Positions 9,397 to 19,282 of a stretch of DNA of 64,000 bases are shown piece by piece; position 1 is the first letter of the stretch; each line of letters begins with the position of its first letter. A program made the translations under genes and the position numbers. Source of the DNA: Mesocentrotus franciscanus (Eukaryota > Echinodermata > Echinoidea > Camarodonta > Strongylocentrotidae); the NCBI GenBank assembly GCA_037976565.1, contig CP137670.1, forward strand, positions 17,013,216-17,077,215. Direction: 5' to 3'. The notes below the pieces were generated by a model. It searched no databases. It worked only from the letters and a program-made list of their open reading frames with translations, and was not told where the DNA came from.

Positions 9397-10533
9397 CTGT
9401 AAAGAAGAAAGAAAATTATTAATGTCAAAGATATGAAGAGTTGAATAATTCATCTTATAACTGGAACATTATTCCATTAAAAATTAATGTCGATATCATA
9501 AAACGTGTTGCATTTGATGCACACCGATGTAATTGTGCGCAAGTTTTAATGACTGCGTATGAAAACCACATACCTGCTACCAATCAAGACATTCAAAATA
9601 ATTGGCTGAGGCCTGGCGAGGGAGATGTCTTAAACTCAGGGTAAACTAGCCCAAGGCATCAACTGAATACAAAAGTTGGCTACACTGTACATGTACAATG
9701 TACATTTAAGCAGGCCCCTAGCTTAGGAAGTCAAAAGGCGTGGGGCAACCCGATGAAAACTAACGATATTTTGTGCCAAGTAAAGCGCAAATGGCATGCG
9801 TTATTAATGCTGTAAGTATTTTAGGTTGGTCCACAAACACAAATTCAAACATACATGTATAAAATTGAAACCGTGAAGGAGAACTGATGTGACCGAGGTG
9901 TAATGTCTCTCGTTGCCGAGAACCAGGGCTCACTAAAAAAGCCCCACTGCACTACTTGTAGCTACTTGCTCCCTCTATATATAAAACAATGCCTAAGCGG
10001 TGCCCGTTGGTCCCCCATGATCCTCTTTTTCTTATGTTAATTGAGAGCTGAGTTGATGAGATAACCACCTGTCAGTGACCATACTGGGAGGTCTAATCCC
10101 TTCTGGCCAAACTAGTGCAGACGGGCTTTAAGGGCTCTTGGGTTCTCTCTGGTGCAATCTGAGCCACATTTTGGAACATTTTCTCACAAATTTTATGACT
10201 CATATCTATTTCAATAATAATTTTGGTTGAGAATGACTTTTAACCTCACCTGTCATGCATTTTACAAACCTGTAATTTCAAAATTCAAACCTACAGCTGA
10301 TTTTCGAAACCTGTACAATGACAATTCAAATATAGTATAGTATATAGAAAGACCACCTGTCTTCGAAGGCCACATTGTTTGTTTCTCTTGAAAATGCATG
10401 GTTTCTCATTGAAACCTGTACTAAAGGAACCTGTACATAAAGACCACCTGCCTACAAAGACCACTTTTCCTGCCTCCCTTGGGTGGTCGTTATAGACAGG
10501 TTTCACTGTATTGTTAGGCTTCTTGACACTTAC
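9397..10533 (-). other. GT-AG intron of the PLCL-like gene
   Basis: Donor gtaagtgtc at 10533 and acceptor tttctttacag ending at 9397; 1,137 nt, phase 1. It contains a GACCACC-type repeat at 10331-10511 and no other exon. Confidence 0.75.
10331..10511. repeat. GACCACCTGTCTATAAAGACC repeat, copy
   Basis: Several AAAGACCACCTG(T/C)CT units and the inverted GGGTGGTCGTTATAGACAGGTTTCACTGTA end lie only about 22 bp from the PLCL splice donor at 10533. The left portion carries a second partial unit (GAAACCTGTACTAAAGGAACCTGTACATAAAG). Confidence 0.65.
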
Positions 10534-10740
10534 TTCTGTTTCCTCCTATAAGGTAGGACAGGCCGGTCACCCATATATTAGCTTCATCCGGTGTGGCAGC
10601 TACTAGATCAAGGGTTTCATATGCTTCACCAAAGATGACAGAGAAAGCACAGTCTTCAGGAAAGTCCATGGCAATGTTCTGAGATCGGAACATTTCGGTT
10701 GTCTTCCCTAGCCTTACTTCCTTTATACTCTCAACAGTTA
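10534..10740 (-). CDS. PLCL: PLCL-like protein, C-terminal half of PH domain
   Basis: The 207-nt exon begins after the acceptor ...ATATTTTAG (AG at 10742-10741) and ends ...GGAAACAGAA before gtaagt. It reads ITVESIKEVRLGKTTEMF..., then EDCAFSVIFGEAYETLDLVA, then DEANIWVTGLSYLIGGNR. The pattern I-K-E-x-R-x-G-K-x-T-E, then E-D-C-A-F-S, L-D-L-V-A and A-N-I-W-V-T/S-G-L-x-Y-L is the second half of a PLC-type PH domain, closest in my recollection to PLCL1/PLCL2 (PRIP) rather than PLC-delta. PRIP proteins bind inositol phosphates and phosphoinositides through this domain but are catalytically inactive. Activity cannot be judged here because the X/Y barrel is not in the window. Phase 1 at both ends agrees with the neighbouring exons. 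Confidence 0.88.
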
Positions 10741-11028
10741 CTAAAATATAAAGAAGATACAAATATTATTATCATAAAGATACCAAAATATAAAGAAGAT
10801 AACTAATCTTATTATCAATGGAAACAATGTAAAAAATATCAAAAGGTGCTCCTCTGAAGGAACATCAATCAATTCTTTCTTTTTTTCGACGGCATTCCAT
10901 AATCCCATACTTATCATCAATTTCCCTACCAATTATGGGAAATCCCTACTAGTTGGCTGCTCTGAGAGAGAGGCAGAGAAAGCAACCACAGTGTTAAAGT
11001 CCAGCCAAACTTAATTACCAACATTACC

Positions 11029-11602
11029 TTAAAGTATAAGTCCACTCCACTGAAAAGTTGAGCTGATTAGATAGACAAAAATCTAAAAAGCCCAAATATA
11101 ACTTGGTTTTGGAAAATGGTGCTCAGATTTATTTTTAATCATTTTTTTTAATGAGCAAAAAACAAGTTAATGAGCGAGTCGGTTGTGACGTAGGGTCCTC
11201 ACAACACAGATTCGTAATGTAACCAAATTTAATGCATACGTCTTTGTGAAGTGCCTCGATACAAACTATTTCATTCACCTGATAAGAATAATGAAACACT
11301 ATTATTCTATCAGGTGAATGAAATAGTTTGTATAGAGGCACTTCACAAAGACGTATGCATTAAATTTGGTTACATTACGAAAATAGCCTATTGTCAGAAT
11401 GTATACCGCTGGCACTTTCGTTGTGAGGAGCATACGTCACATCCGTACAGCAATATAAATGTTTTGCTCGAAATACCCGAAACAAAAATCGCTCTTAAAA
11501 ATCACCTGATTGAAGTACGCCCGTGATATTTGGCAGTTTTAACCTTTGATTTATTTACAACATGTTATAATTTTTGAAAATCGGAGTGGACTTGGGCTTT
11601 AA
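11029..11602. mobile_element. TTAA-flanked MITE family A (AAGTCCACTCC ends), with nested insertion
   Basis: It is bounded by TTAA at 11029-11032 and 11599-11602. The left end TTAAAGTATAAGTCCACTCC and right end GGAGTGGACTTGGGCTTTAA are inverted. Internal TTGTGACGTAGGGTCCTCACAAC and the complementary GTGAGGAGCATACGTCACA pair too. A family H hairpin sits in the middle (11211-11393). TTAA target sites are typical of piggyBac-like elements; no transposase is present. Copy 2 is at 61009-61791. Confidence 0.8.
11211..11393. mobile_element. Hairpin MITE family H, compact near-perfect palindrome
   Basis: TTCGTAATGTAACCAAATTTAATGC...TTCATTCACCTGATAAGAATA is followed almost at once by its reverse complement ending GGTTACATTACGAA. 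The central spacer is only a few bases, so this copy lacks the middle module present in the 4618 and 60194 copies. It is nested in the 11029-11602 element. Confidence 0.8.
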
Positions 11603-12116
11603 ACAATCTAGTACATCATTTTGCAGCATATATCATATCCAACAGGCAATGCAATTTTTTTTTTTTTTTTTTATAGTCTTATTCATACCAGGGTGGCTTC
11701 CTAAGGGGTTTTGACACCGTTTTACAAAAAGGCCCTGCTGTAAATTAAAGGCACGTAGTAGTCGGCTCTCATGGGGAATTCCACACCATTTGGGTGTTTA
11801 CCTAGTAACAAGTGTTGTCAGGGACCAGGATTAGCCTTCAGTTTTATGACCAAATGGGTGTAAAGCATTACATAAGGCTTTTCACACAGAATATTTCAGA
11901 AATAGAGAGGAATCCAAGATTCAAAACAATAGCTTGAAGGCCCCAAATATAGGAATCATCCCTCCAAAATAGGAATGGTTGGCAGCTATGCTATACTCAT
12001 TTATAACAATCAGGTATTTCACAACCTATCGATTCTGAAAACTAATACCGATAATTTGTTAAGACTTTCCTGTCAATTCTCATTTAACTGCATTCTACCA
12101 CAGAATATATGAAGTG
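11603..12116. other. Intronic sequence, no gene
   Basis: Contains a poly-T run at about 11657-11683 and no supported feature. Confidence 0.4.
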
Positions 12117-12582
12117 TAAGACCCCGTTCTCATTCACTTCGTTGGAGCGGTCTAACTAAGACCCGTGCCTCAGGAGCGGTTCTCAGGTGAGTGAGAACGG
12201 TCAAAGTGGTCCAGGAAGTGGACTTCTGGACCGCTCCAGACGACCACCTCGGGAGGTGGTCTTGAGGAACGGGTTTTACTAAGAGCGGTTTGGAGCGCTC
12301 TAACGTGCGAGTGTGAACGGAAGCGTACTTTGAACGGAAGTGAGCTAGTGACGTTCCGTGCGAAACATGTAGTACGGTACATACGCTTAGCATTCCGCGC
12401 ACGAAAAAATTTACCCGCTGACCTGAGCTGCCATAGCAACAAGACCACTTTCACTCGTGGAGCGGTTTGAGCCATAAAAAACTGCTCGGAGTGTGAACGC
12501 TCGCAAACCGTTCCTCAAGACCCGTTCCTCTGGAGCGGTCTAACTAAGACCACTTTCAAAGTGAGTGAGAACAGGGTCTAAG
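12117..12582. mobile_element. TIR element (TTAGACCCxGTTCTCA ends), GC-richer than surroundings
   Basis: Left TAAGACCCCGTTCTCATTCACTT and right AAGTGAGTGAGAACAGGGTCTAA are inverted. GGAGCGGTCTAACTAAGACC is repeated near both ends and GTGAGTGAGAACGGTC recurs inside. The two overlapping minus-strand frames here (90 and 101 codons) are by-products of this GC-rich repeat and carry no domain I recognise. Confidence 0.7.
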
Positions 12583-12754
12583 AGCATACATCATCAGTAC
12601 AGAGGACTATCTAGACAAAACCACTTTGGTCTTTTATGGTACCCTTGATTCCATGTATAATGATCTGCATCTGTGCTGTATTTCTGATTTGTATGTGTAT
12701 ATGCTTTTATTGGAATTAAATGAAATTGAACTTGAACTTGAACTGATCACTTAC

Positions 12755-12904
12755 TTCTTGCTTTTTCGGGTTTCTTTGAAGATGAATGCCATCTAAGCTC
12801 AGATCTGTCTTCACTGAGAGCAAAGAAACGATTGTACTGTCTGGACGGGGATCTCACTTTCACTAACTCACTACCAGCTTCCATTATGCTCAGACAGTCA
12901 GAGG
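12755..12904 (-). CDS. PLCL: PLCL-like protein, N-terminal half of PH domain
   Basis: The 150-nt exon starts after TTCCTTTCCAG (AG at 12906-12905) and ends GCAAGAA before gtaagtgatc. It reads SDCLSIMEAGSELVKVR, then SRQYNRFFALSED, then ELRWHSSSKKPEKAR. D-C-x-S-x-M-x-A-G-x-E-L-x-K-V-R, N-R-F-F-x-L and L-R-W are the first strands of the PLCL-type PH domain. Basic residues (K and R after the EL, R in NRFF) are where PLC PH domains contact phosphoinositides. Phase 1 at the 3' end fits the 10740 exon (A joined to TA gives I). Two bases at the start require an upstream exon in phase 1; the poorly conserved N-terminus was not found between here and 31 kb. Inactive PLC-like is preferred over active PLC, but only the PH region supports this. 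Confidence 0.88.
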
Positions 12905-13334
12905 CTGGAAAGGAATACAAATAAAAATAAAAATTAATCAATGTAACATCTTGAAGCAACTATCACAAAAGACAAAATATCACCTACTTTTGTAAAAATC
13001 AACTTATTAAAGGTAATTTCAATAGCCTTGTGTGTCACCCATTAAAATGTGTGAACATTATTTTATTATTCATTATTTTATTATTCATTTATCTATTTCA
13101 GTCTTCTTTAAACAGGGTAGCCATTTTAATATTAAACAAATATTGCTCTTTCTAGGGGGCTATGACGTATGTAATCTGAACATGATTTCAATGGGACATA
13201 TGATAGGGTATTGAAATCGCTCTCGAGTTGAATTTTCTAGACTAGTTGTGATTAAATGTTAAAAGCAAATGTTGTGAGAAATAAAAGATATTTCTAAAGG
13301 CTCGATCAAATGCGAGATGGGAAATGGCAGCATT

Positions 13335-13460
13335 TTTTTTCAAAAACGTTCAAAAACATGTAAAAAAAAACGTGTAAAAACGTGTAAAAAAAACATGTAA
13401 AAACGTGTAAAAAACATGAAAAAAACGTGTAAAAAACATGTCAAAACGTGTAAAAAAAAG
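13335..13460. repeat. AAAAACGTGTAAAAA degenerate tandem repeat
   Basis: Alternating ACGTGTAAAAA and ACATGTAAAAA units of about 11-15 bp occur roughly ten times, separated by A-runs of varying length. Non-coding. Confidence 0.75.
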
Positions 13461-13842
13461 AACACCATTTCAATACCTGTAGATACATGTACATCCATGT
13501 TGACAAGGACTCATTGAGTTCAAAGCAAAGCTTGTTGCTTGCCTGTCAAACAGCCACTCCACATTGCTATTGATTTTGCAAAATGTCAATTACATTACCC
13601 TTTATGTTTTATGAATAATCGTTCTGACATGTTCACCGTCGATTTCATCGCAGTGTGAGTTCTTCATCACTCACTGGTGTTCCACGAAATGATCATTTTG
13701 ACAGATTCACGGTCGATTTGATGGCAGTGTTTATTCTTGACTAATATATCATGTTTTTAGTGTTAGAAAGAAGGTACCAGTAACAAGTATTGCTTTAATA
13801 CAGTCTTATGTACATGTACGTGTAAAACCTAAAACTAAAATG

Positions 13843-14240
13843 TTAAAGGAAACCTCACCCCAACGAATAAGTGTAGGTATTCTGAAAAAAGAGATTTATT
13901 CTTGCCCTTTGATGTAGTATATTCCTTCATAAGTGTACAAGAGATATATAAATGAAGATATTCTGGGCATGATGTAACGTCTTTTAGCATGACATGGATG
14001 CACCACAAACACCTGGGAAGGAAGCATCCATAAATTTGAATATATTTACTTGATGAACTACTTCGCATAGTACGTCATCATGTCATCAAGAAAATGGCGA
14101 TGCCCATGTCATGCTGAGAAACTACATTGTTGTATGCCTCTCTCATACACTTTGGTGGAAATCTTGTAGATTTATGGGCAAAAATGCAATAAATCTCTCA
14201 GAATAACTAAAATTACTTCTTGGGGTGAGGTTTCCTTTAA
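13843..14240. mobile_element. TTAA-flanked MITE family B (AAAGGAAACCTCACCCC ends)
   Basis: TTAA at 13843-13846 and 14237-14240. Ends TTAAAGGAAACCTCACCCCAA and TTGGGGTGAGGTTTCCTTTAA are exact inverse repeats. The 398-bp interior contains a frame at 13835-14068 without known motifs. No transposase. Confidence 0.85.
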
Positions 14241-15095
14241 ATCACCATTTTAAAGGTACGAAAAGTGACCACTATTTCAAAATGGTAGAACTTTGAACAA
14301 GCTGAATCCAACACCGTAAGGTATTTAAAGTGTTAATCCAACATGTTTTTTTTTAATTGGGTGCACCTCAGCCACTTTTAGATGTTGACTGTTTAACATT
14401 TTAAGTTTTTAGAGTGTACATAACCTACATACCGGTAGTTAAAATGTCTATTCAAGCAATTGTCATATAAGTGTACTCTCAATGTTTTTCTGATGCCTTC
14501 ACATCACACCTACGTTATTATTCTTCTCGAAATGAACAACCCTTTAGAAAGCAAAATAAAAGACACAGAATGAATGCTATTCACAATGTTTGCATACAGA
14601 CAAATACATGTGTAGATGTGGTCTCTCCCACACTGTACATGGCATAGAACAAAATCATCAGAATACAGCCAGATGCAATTTCAATGTGAAGGTTCAGCTA
14701 GCATTTTCAATTGTTCAGTTAAGTTAAAAAACGGTATGAAAAAACAAGTTTAACTACCGGTAATCTCCATCAAATGTGTACTATGCACATAATTATGCAG
14801 TCTTTTCTTCCTAAAACTACACAATATACAGTACAGTGTACTACTATTACTAACACTTTGGTTGCATCCCTCGCCTCTCTCCTTGGTCACATGTTTGCCA
14901 CACATGCAATTTTGCACAAAACAATATGCACTAATTGACTGAAGGATTTCCTTGAGCAACACAATGGCCTCGCAAAATAACCAACTGCCAGTCCTGATTA
15001 CCTCCATGGCAACCCTTACAACACCAATATACATTCATCTTGCACTGGAAACAGTTACAATTTATTGAAGCCTTTGGTATGTACATGTACATGTA
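14241..15095. other. No gene recognised
   Basis: A 94-codon minus-strand frame at 14750-15034 was checked: no motif, no splice signals linking it to PLCL, ordinary composition. Left uncalled. Confidence 0.4.
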
Positions 15096-15391
15096 CTGGG
15101 GAGTGTTTCACAAAGACGAAGATCGACTTTAAGTTGGACTTAACTATGGCAGGCCGTTTATGCCACTATTTTCTCTCACCAATTACCGGCATTGGTCTCT
15201 CAAGGAACATACAAATCGTGGTCACGAATCTACAGAATTTACCTTTTTTGATAGTTTATTATTGAAGGAAAAAATATTATCTAAAGATCATAATTGAGAG
15301 ACCAATGGTGAGCGCAACCAGTGGCATGAATGGCCTACCATAGTTAAGTCCAACTTAAAGTCGATCTTAGTCTTTGTGAAACACCCCCAGT
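15096..15391. mobile_element. Hairpin MITE (GGGGAGTGTTTCACAAAGAC family), copy 2
   Basis: CTGGGGAGTGTTTCACAAAGACG and CTTAGTCTTTGTGAAACACCCCCAG are inverted, followed by GATCGACTTTAAGTTGGACTTAACTATGG and its complement. It matches 9041-9317, including the GGTCTCTCAA/TTGAGAGACC centre. Confidence 0.8.
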
Positions 15392-15455
15392 AGGCCCTAC
15401 CTGTATCTATCCCATGATAAATGCAATGTTATTTGTGTGGCATATAAAGAGTTGA

Positions 15456-15803
15456 TAGGTCTGTCTTCATCAGCTTGAGATTGCCAAATAGCCCGCTATT
15501 TTAATTATCCCGATCGCAAATTATCCAGCTAATTTGCGTCTTCATCAGCCCGCAGTTGCAATTAGCGGGATATTTGGTCGAGGTAATCATCCCAAGATAT
15601 CTTGGGCTAGTTTGCAAAATATCCCGCTATTTGTCCGGTGCGTCTTTACCAGCCTGAAGACTCGCACTATGCGCGAACACTGAGCAAAATATCTCGAGCT
15701 CGAGTTTTGAGCTGATGAAGACGCGATTTGTAACTTCAGGCTTATTTCCCAAATCAGAAATAGCGGGCTATTTGGCAATCTCGAGCTGATGAAGACATAC
15801 CTT
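15456..15803. mobile_element. TIR element (CTGTCTTCATCAGCTTGAG family), copy 2
   Basis: Ends TAGGTCTGTCTTCATCAGC and GCTGATGAAGACATACCTTA; AAATAGCCCGCTATTTTAATTATCC pairs with the AAATAGCGGGCTATTTGG region. Same family as 6628 and 26203, with a diverged middle. Confidence 0.8.
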
Positions 15804-16255
15804 ATGAGATTTGTGGTGTACAATGATATAAGCAAAGCTTGGATTCAATAATGAAAGTGCATTCAAGCCAAGGTATTATGTAGGGGTACAACACATGCTC
15901 CCTGGAAACAGCTGTTCCAAAGTAAATTCCTTGCCAATAATAATAATAATAATAATGACCATTTGTAAAGCCATTTTGCTAAAAACCAATATCCTAATTT
16001 AACCTTGGACCTATTGAATACTCTGCATACATGTACATGTACCTAACCCTTAACCCAACTGTAACCCTGTATACTTTAAACTCTTACCTAACATTAAACC
16101 CTACATATAGTGTATGTATACCATTGATGAAATAAAGCCTGGAGGAAACGCTGTCCAAGCAATTCCTATTAGAAAGTACCAATCTTGAATGCAGTTTAAA
16201 AGAGACAGTATATACAGTGTATACATGTATATCCATATGTTAGTGAATTGTTGTT

Positions 16256-16670
16256 TGGTCTACAACCATCTCCTAACCAATCAGTCTATTCCCATATGGT
16301 CTACACACAGCCTGTCTACTATCCCATATCATTCCCATTTGATGGTTATCATGATTTATGAAATGATTATTAGACCATTTGAATAGTAGACAAAATGGGC
16401 ATTAGACAAACTGGGAATTAGACTGACTGGAAAATAGACTAAATGAACAATAGACCAAATGGGTAGTAGACTTATTGGATATTAGACCAAATGACTACTA
16501 GCCTATATCGTAATTAGACCAAATGATATTAAGTAGACAAAATGATTATTAGACCATGTGGATAATAGCCGAACTGGTAGTAGACCATATGGGAGTAGAG
16601 CAATTGGGTAGTACAGTGTACATGTAGGTGAACTGGTTGTAGACCAAATGGCAATAAACCGTTAGGTTTG
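16256..16670. repeat. Foldback of degenerate 16-bp units (CAAATGGGTAGTAGAC)
   Basis: From about 16375 the sequence reads as roughly 16-bp steps each ending TTAGAC or GTAGAC after a CAAATGG-like word (...AAATGGGCATTAGAC, AAACTGGGAATTAGAC, TGACTGGAAAATAGAC...). The left part (16256-16345) has the reverse complement steps (GTCTACTATCCCATAT...). Together they can form one long imperfect hairpin. A second copy lies at 27815-28215. Confidence 0.7.
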
Positions 16671-16848
16671 TATGAAAGGTTTTCTTTTCCTCATACCCAG
16701 TAATCAAATCGGACTGTATGTATTACATAGGACCAGCAGAATTACATGTAAACTTAACCTCATATGCAGCCAGATATCCAAACCAGTCAATATCAGTCAC
16801 TTCACTGTCAATTATATTCAGGTCAAGTAAATGGCTCAATTTGAAGAA

Positions 16849-16915
16849 GAAAAAAAAAAAGAAAGAAATAAAAACAAGAAGAAAGAAAAAAAATTAAAAA
16901 TGATATTATTTAAAG
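16849..16915. repeat. A-rich (GAAAGAAA) tract
   Basis: Purine tract of AAAGAAAGAAATAAAA type, about 65 bp, simple sequence. Confidence 0.7.
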
Positions 16916-17339
16916 TAACAAAAAATTCATACAACTCTGTTCAATGCCTATAGAGAACATTGAGACGTTCAATCAAAATGCCATAAGCACTATACACGGA
17001 TTGTTTATTATTATTGATGTTGTAATGTACACACTATTGTGCAATAAATATTTCATATACCATATTGTCATTTGATCTTTATTTTTGTAAAATTCATCCC
17101 TCACCAATACAATTTCTTAGGTCATGGCAGAAAAACCTATCATAGATCCTGTATGAAAACACATACATTGACTTTAATAAAGCTCTTTACTGTCCGAGTA
17201 GCCCCTTGAAAGCTGTCTAATTCAGCTTTACATCGCACTATTCAATCTTACTGTAATCATTAGGCAATATTAAGGTACTACTACTAAATCAACATCTCCT
17301 GGACAGAAAATTAGCATAAATATGCTCCTGGTATAAAAG
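16916..17339. other. No gene recognised
   Basis: AT-rich, no conserved frame or repeat boundary recognised. Confidence 0.4.
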
Positions 17340-17516
17340 TACAGTCTAACCTGTTTTAACAACCACCTGTATAGAAAGACCACGTGTCTATTAAGACCTT
17401 TTTTTCTCTCTTGAAAAATGTTTCCATTAATTCCCACATTAAACAAATCGTACATTAAGACCACTTTTCTGATCTCCTTTGAGCAGTCTTTACATGTAAG
17501 TTCAAGCTTCACTGTA
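17340..17516. repeat. GACCACCTGT repeat, copy
   Basis: TACAGTCTAACCTG...GACCACCTGTATAGAAAGACCACGTGTC at the left and TTTGAGCAGTCTTTACATGTAAGTTCAAGCTTCACTGTA at the right form the unit, as in the 10331 copy. Confidence 0.6.
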
Positions 17517-17701
17517 TTCTCCTTTGTGTTTTAATTGTGCATGTTCATATTGGACTGTGGATTTTGTAATTTTTTGTCATTTTTTCTCACTTTTTCTCAC
17601 TTTTAACATTACATTCTATTCTGTTCTTCCATTTTTACAAGTATTCAAGTTTGCACATGTTTTTATACCTAGTGATAACATGCACCCATTATTTAATGGC
17701 T

Positions 17702-18149
17702 GAACTATCCTAACAACATTTAATGCATGCAATCTGCATTCTGACTATTGACTATTCATTTGTAACAGGTGAATGATATCATTTGTACGAGACACTAAAC
17801 AAAGACTGTACGTGGTATGCATTCAATAGGCTCTTTTCGTAATGTTTCCAAATTCAATGCATACATCTTTGCGAAGTGCCTCAATACAAATTATTTCATT
17901 CACCTGTTACAAATAATTGTATCCCAATAGCCGAATGTGAATTGCATACAGCATTTGTTGCTAGGTATGTTAGACAAACATTATAGCTTGCCCTACCTAA
18001 CAACACATAATGCATGCAGTCTGCATTCTGACTATTCATATACAAATGTATAATTATTTGTAACAGGTGAATAAAATAATTTGTACTGAGGAAATTAACA
18101 AAGACGTACACCTGTAGGCATTTAATTTGACTGCATAGCGAAAATGATC
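17702..18149. mobile_element. Hairpin MITE family H: half copy followed by full copy
   Basis: 17702-17831 matches a family H right arm only (AACATTTAATGCATGCAATCTGC...AATAGGC). 17824-18149 is a full copy (TAGGCTCTTTTCGTAATGTTTCC ... TTTGACTGCATAGCGAAAATGATC) with the central GTTAGACAAACATTATAGCTTGCCC module. The two overlap at a shared AATAGGC end. Confidence 0.7.
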
Positions 18150-18262
18150 TGTCCAGTGTCCACAATTGGTATAAAAGAATTGCAAATTATATTAAAAACC
18201 AAAATTAATATACTCCAAGATAAGCAATAGATCGACACCTTGTGAGTCCTTATTATGTGTAC

Positions 18263-18639
18263 TTAAAGTAGTCACCCGAAAAACCAAAAGTGTTTTGAAT
18301 TGATGCAAAATTCATATCATTGCGAAGGGGAAGCCTTACTGATCAAATATAACAACTTCCCTCTTGAAATATGTTTGGGGCCCGCAGTAATCATCTCTCA
18401 AATATGTTTATTTTGAGATCCAGATTTTCTGCCTTTAGCGGTCCTCCGTAGAGCATCAAGATTTGTGACGTCACATGCGAGACACAGCTAGCCACAAAGC
18501 ATTTTACGCCTTTCCATGATATTTATATGATTTTTTAGCAAATTATTATTCATATTTTTCACGAGAAAATCTTTCCATCCATATATAATCTGTCCATAAT
18601 TATCAGTTGTCGTGAATTTTCTTCGGGTGACTACTTTAA
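18263..18639. mobile_element. TTAA-flanked MITE family C (AAAGTAGTCACCCGAA ends)
   Basis: TTAA at 18263-18266 and 18636-18639. Ends TTAAAGTAGTCACCCGAA and TTCGGGTGACTACTTTAA are exact inverse repeats. Interior includes GTGACGTCACATGCGAGACA. 377 bp, no coding capacity. Confidence 0.85.
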
Positions 18640-18650
18640 GCAATTTTGAA

Positions 18651-18960
18651 AGTGAAACCTGTACATAAAGGCAAGGAAAGTGGTCTTTATGAGCAGGTGG
18701 CCTTTATGTACAACTTAGTTTAATGTAGGTTTTAATGGGAAACACTTTTCAAGGGAAACCAAAAATGTGGTCTTTATTTCTTTGCTATAAATTGATCTGT
18801 AAACTTCTACCAGTGAAAAACAAATTTTTGAACAGACGATCAAAAATTCATTTCCATTTTCAATTTCAATTTTCAATTTCAATTTTCAATTTTCAATTTC
18901 AATTTTCAATAGACAGGTGGTCTTTCCAAACAGGTGGTTGTTAAAGCAGGTTTGACTGTG
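18651..18960. repeat. GACCACC-type repeat containing a TTTTCAATTTCAA minisatellite
   Basis: Ends AAACCTGTACATAAAGGC and GCAGGTTTGACTGTG belong to the CACTGTA-ended family. Inside, TTTTCAATTTCAA units are repeated about six times at 18846-18910. Confidence 0.65.
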
Positions 18961-19027
18961 GATGGAATTCAATAATACGTTCATATCTAGGTAAGACAAC
19001 ACACCAACTGTCTAAACATCCTTACAA

Positions 19028-19280
19028 TCAATTGTATAACATGCAAGGCGTGAAGGTGAGTGGGTGGCTTATATAAGCATCATTTAACCTTTTGACTCCT
19101 GAATTATAGGCTTTAATAGTACATGTTCCACCCGGTTCTGGTAGATGAAGGGTTAACAGAAGGTTAAGTTTGGGTAAAGGGGAAAAATTATTAGAGAGCT
19201 TCTTGAGCTTCTCTCCGTATGCATCAGTTTGAATTGGAAGAATGTCATTCTGTCCACATAACATTATGTTCATCTACACA
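19028..19280. other. No gene recognised
   Basis: Non-repetitive sequence ahead of the CT tract. The frames through it have no recognisable motif. Confidence 0.4.
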
Positions 19281-19282
19281 TC

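Larger units (their letters stand above)
10741..12754 (-). other. GT-AG intron of the PLCL-like gene
   Basis: Donor gtaagtgatc at 12754 and acceptor ending at 10741; 2,014 nt, phase 1. It hosts the TTAA element 11029-11602 and the TIR element 12117-12582. Near the acceptor, AAAATATAAAGAAGATA is duplicated (10743-10802). Confidence 0.75.

Noticed and set aside
12130..12475. Two overlapping minus-strand frames of 90 and 101 codons
   Set aside because: They lie within a TIR element with repeated GGAGCGGTCTAACTAAGACC; the composition is that of the repeat, and neither shows a PLC or transposase motif.
16029..16105. Interstitial telomere (CCTAACCCTTAACCC-like words)
   Set aside because: Only a few irregular TAACCC words with no sustained 6-bp period. 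The TTAACCCTAAA inside the satellite blocks is likewise a single occurrence.
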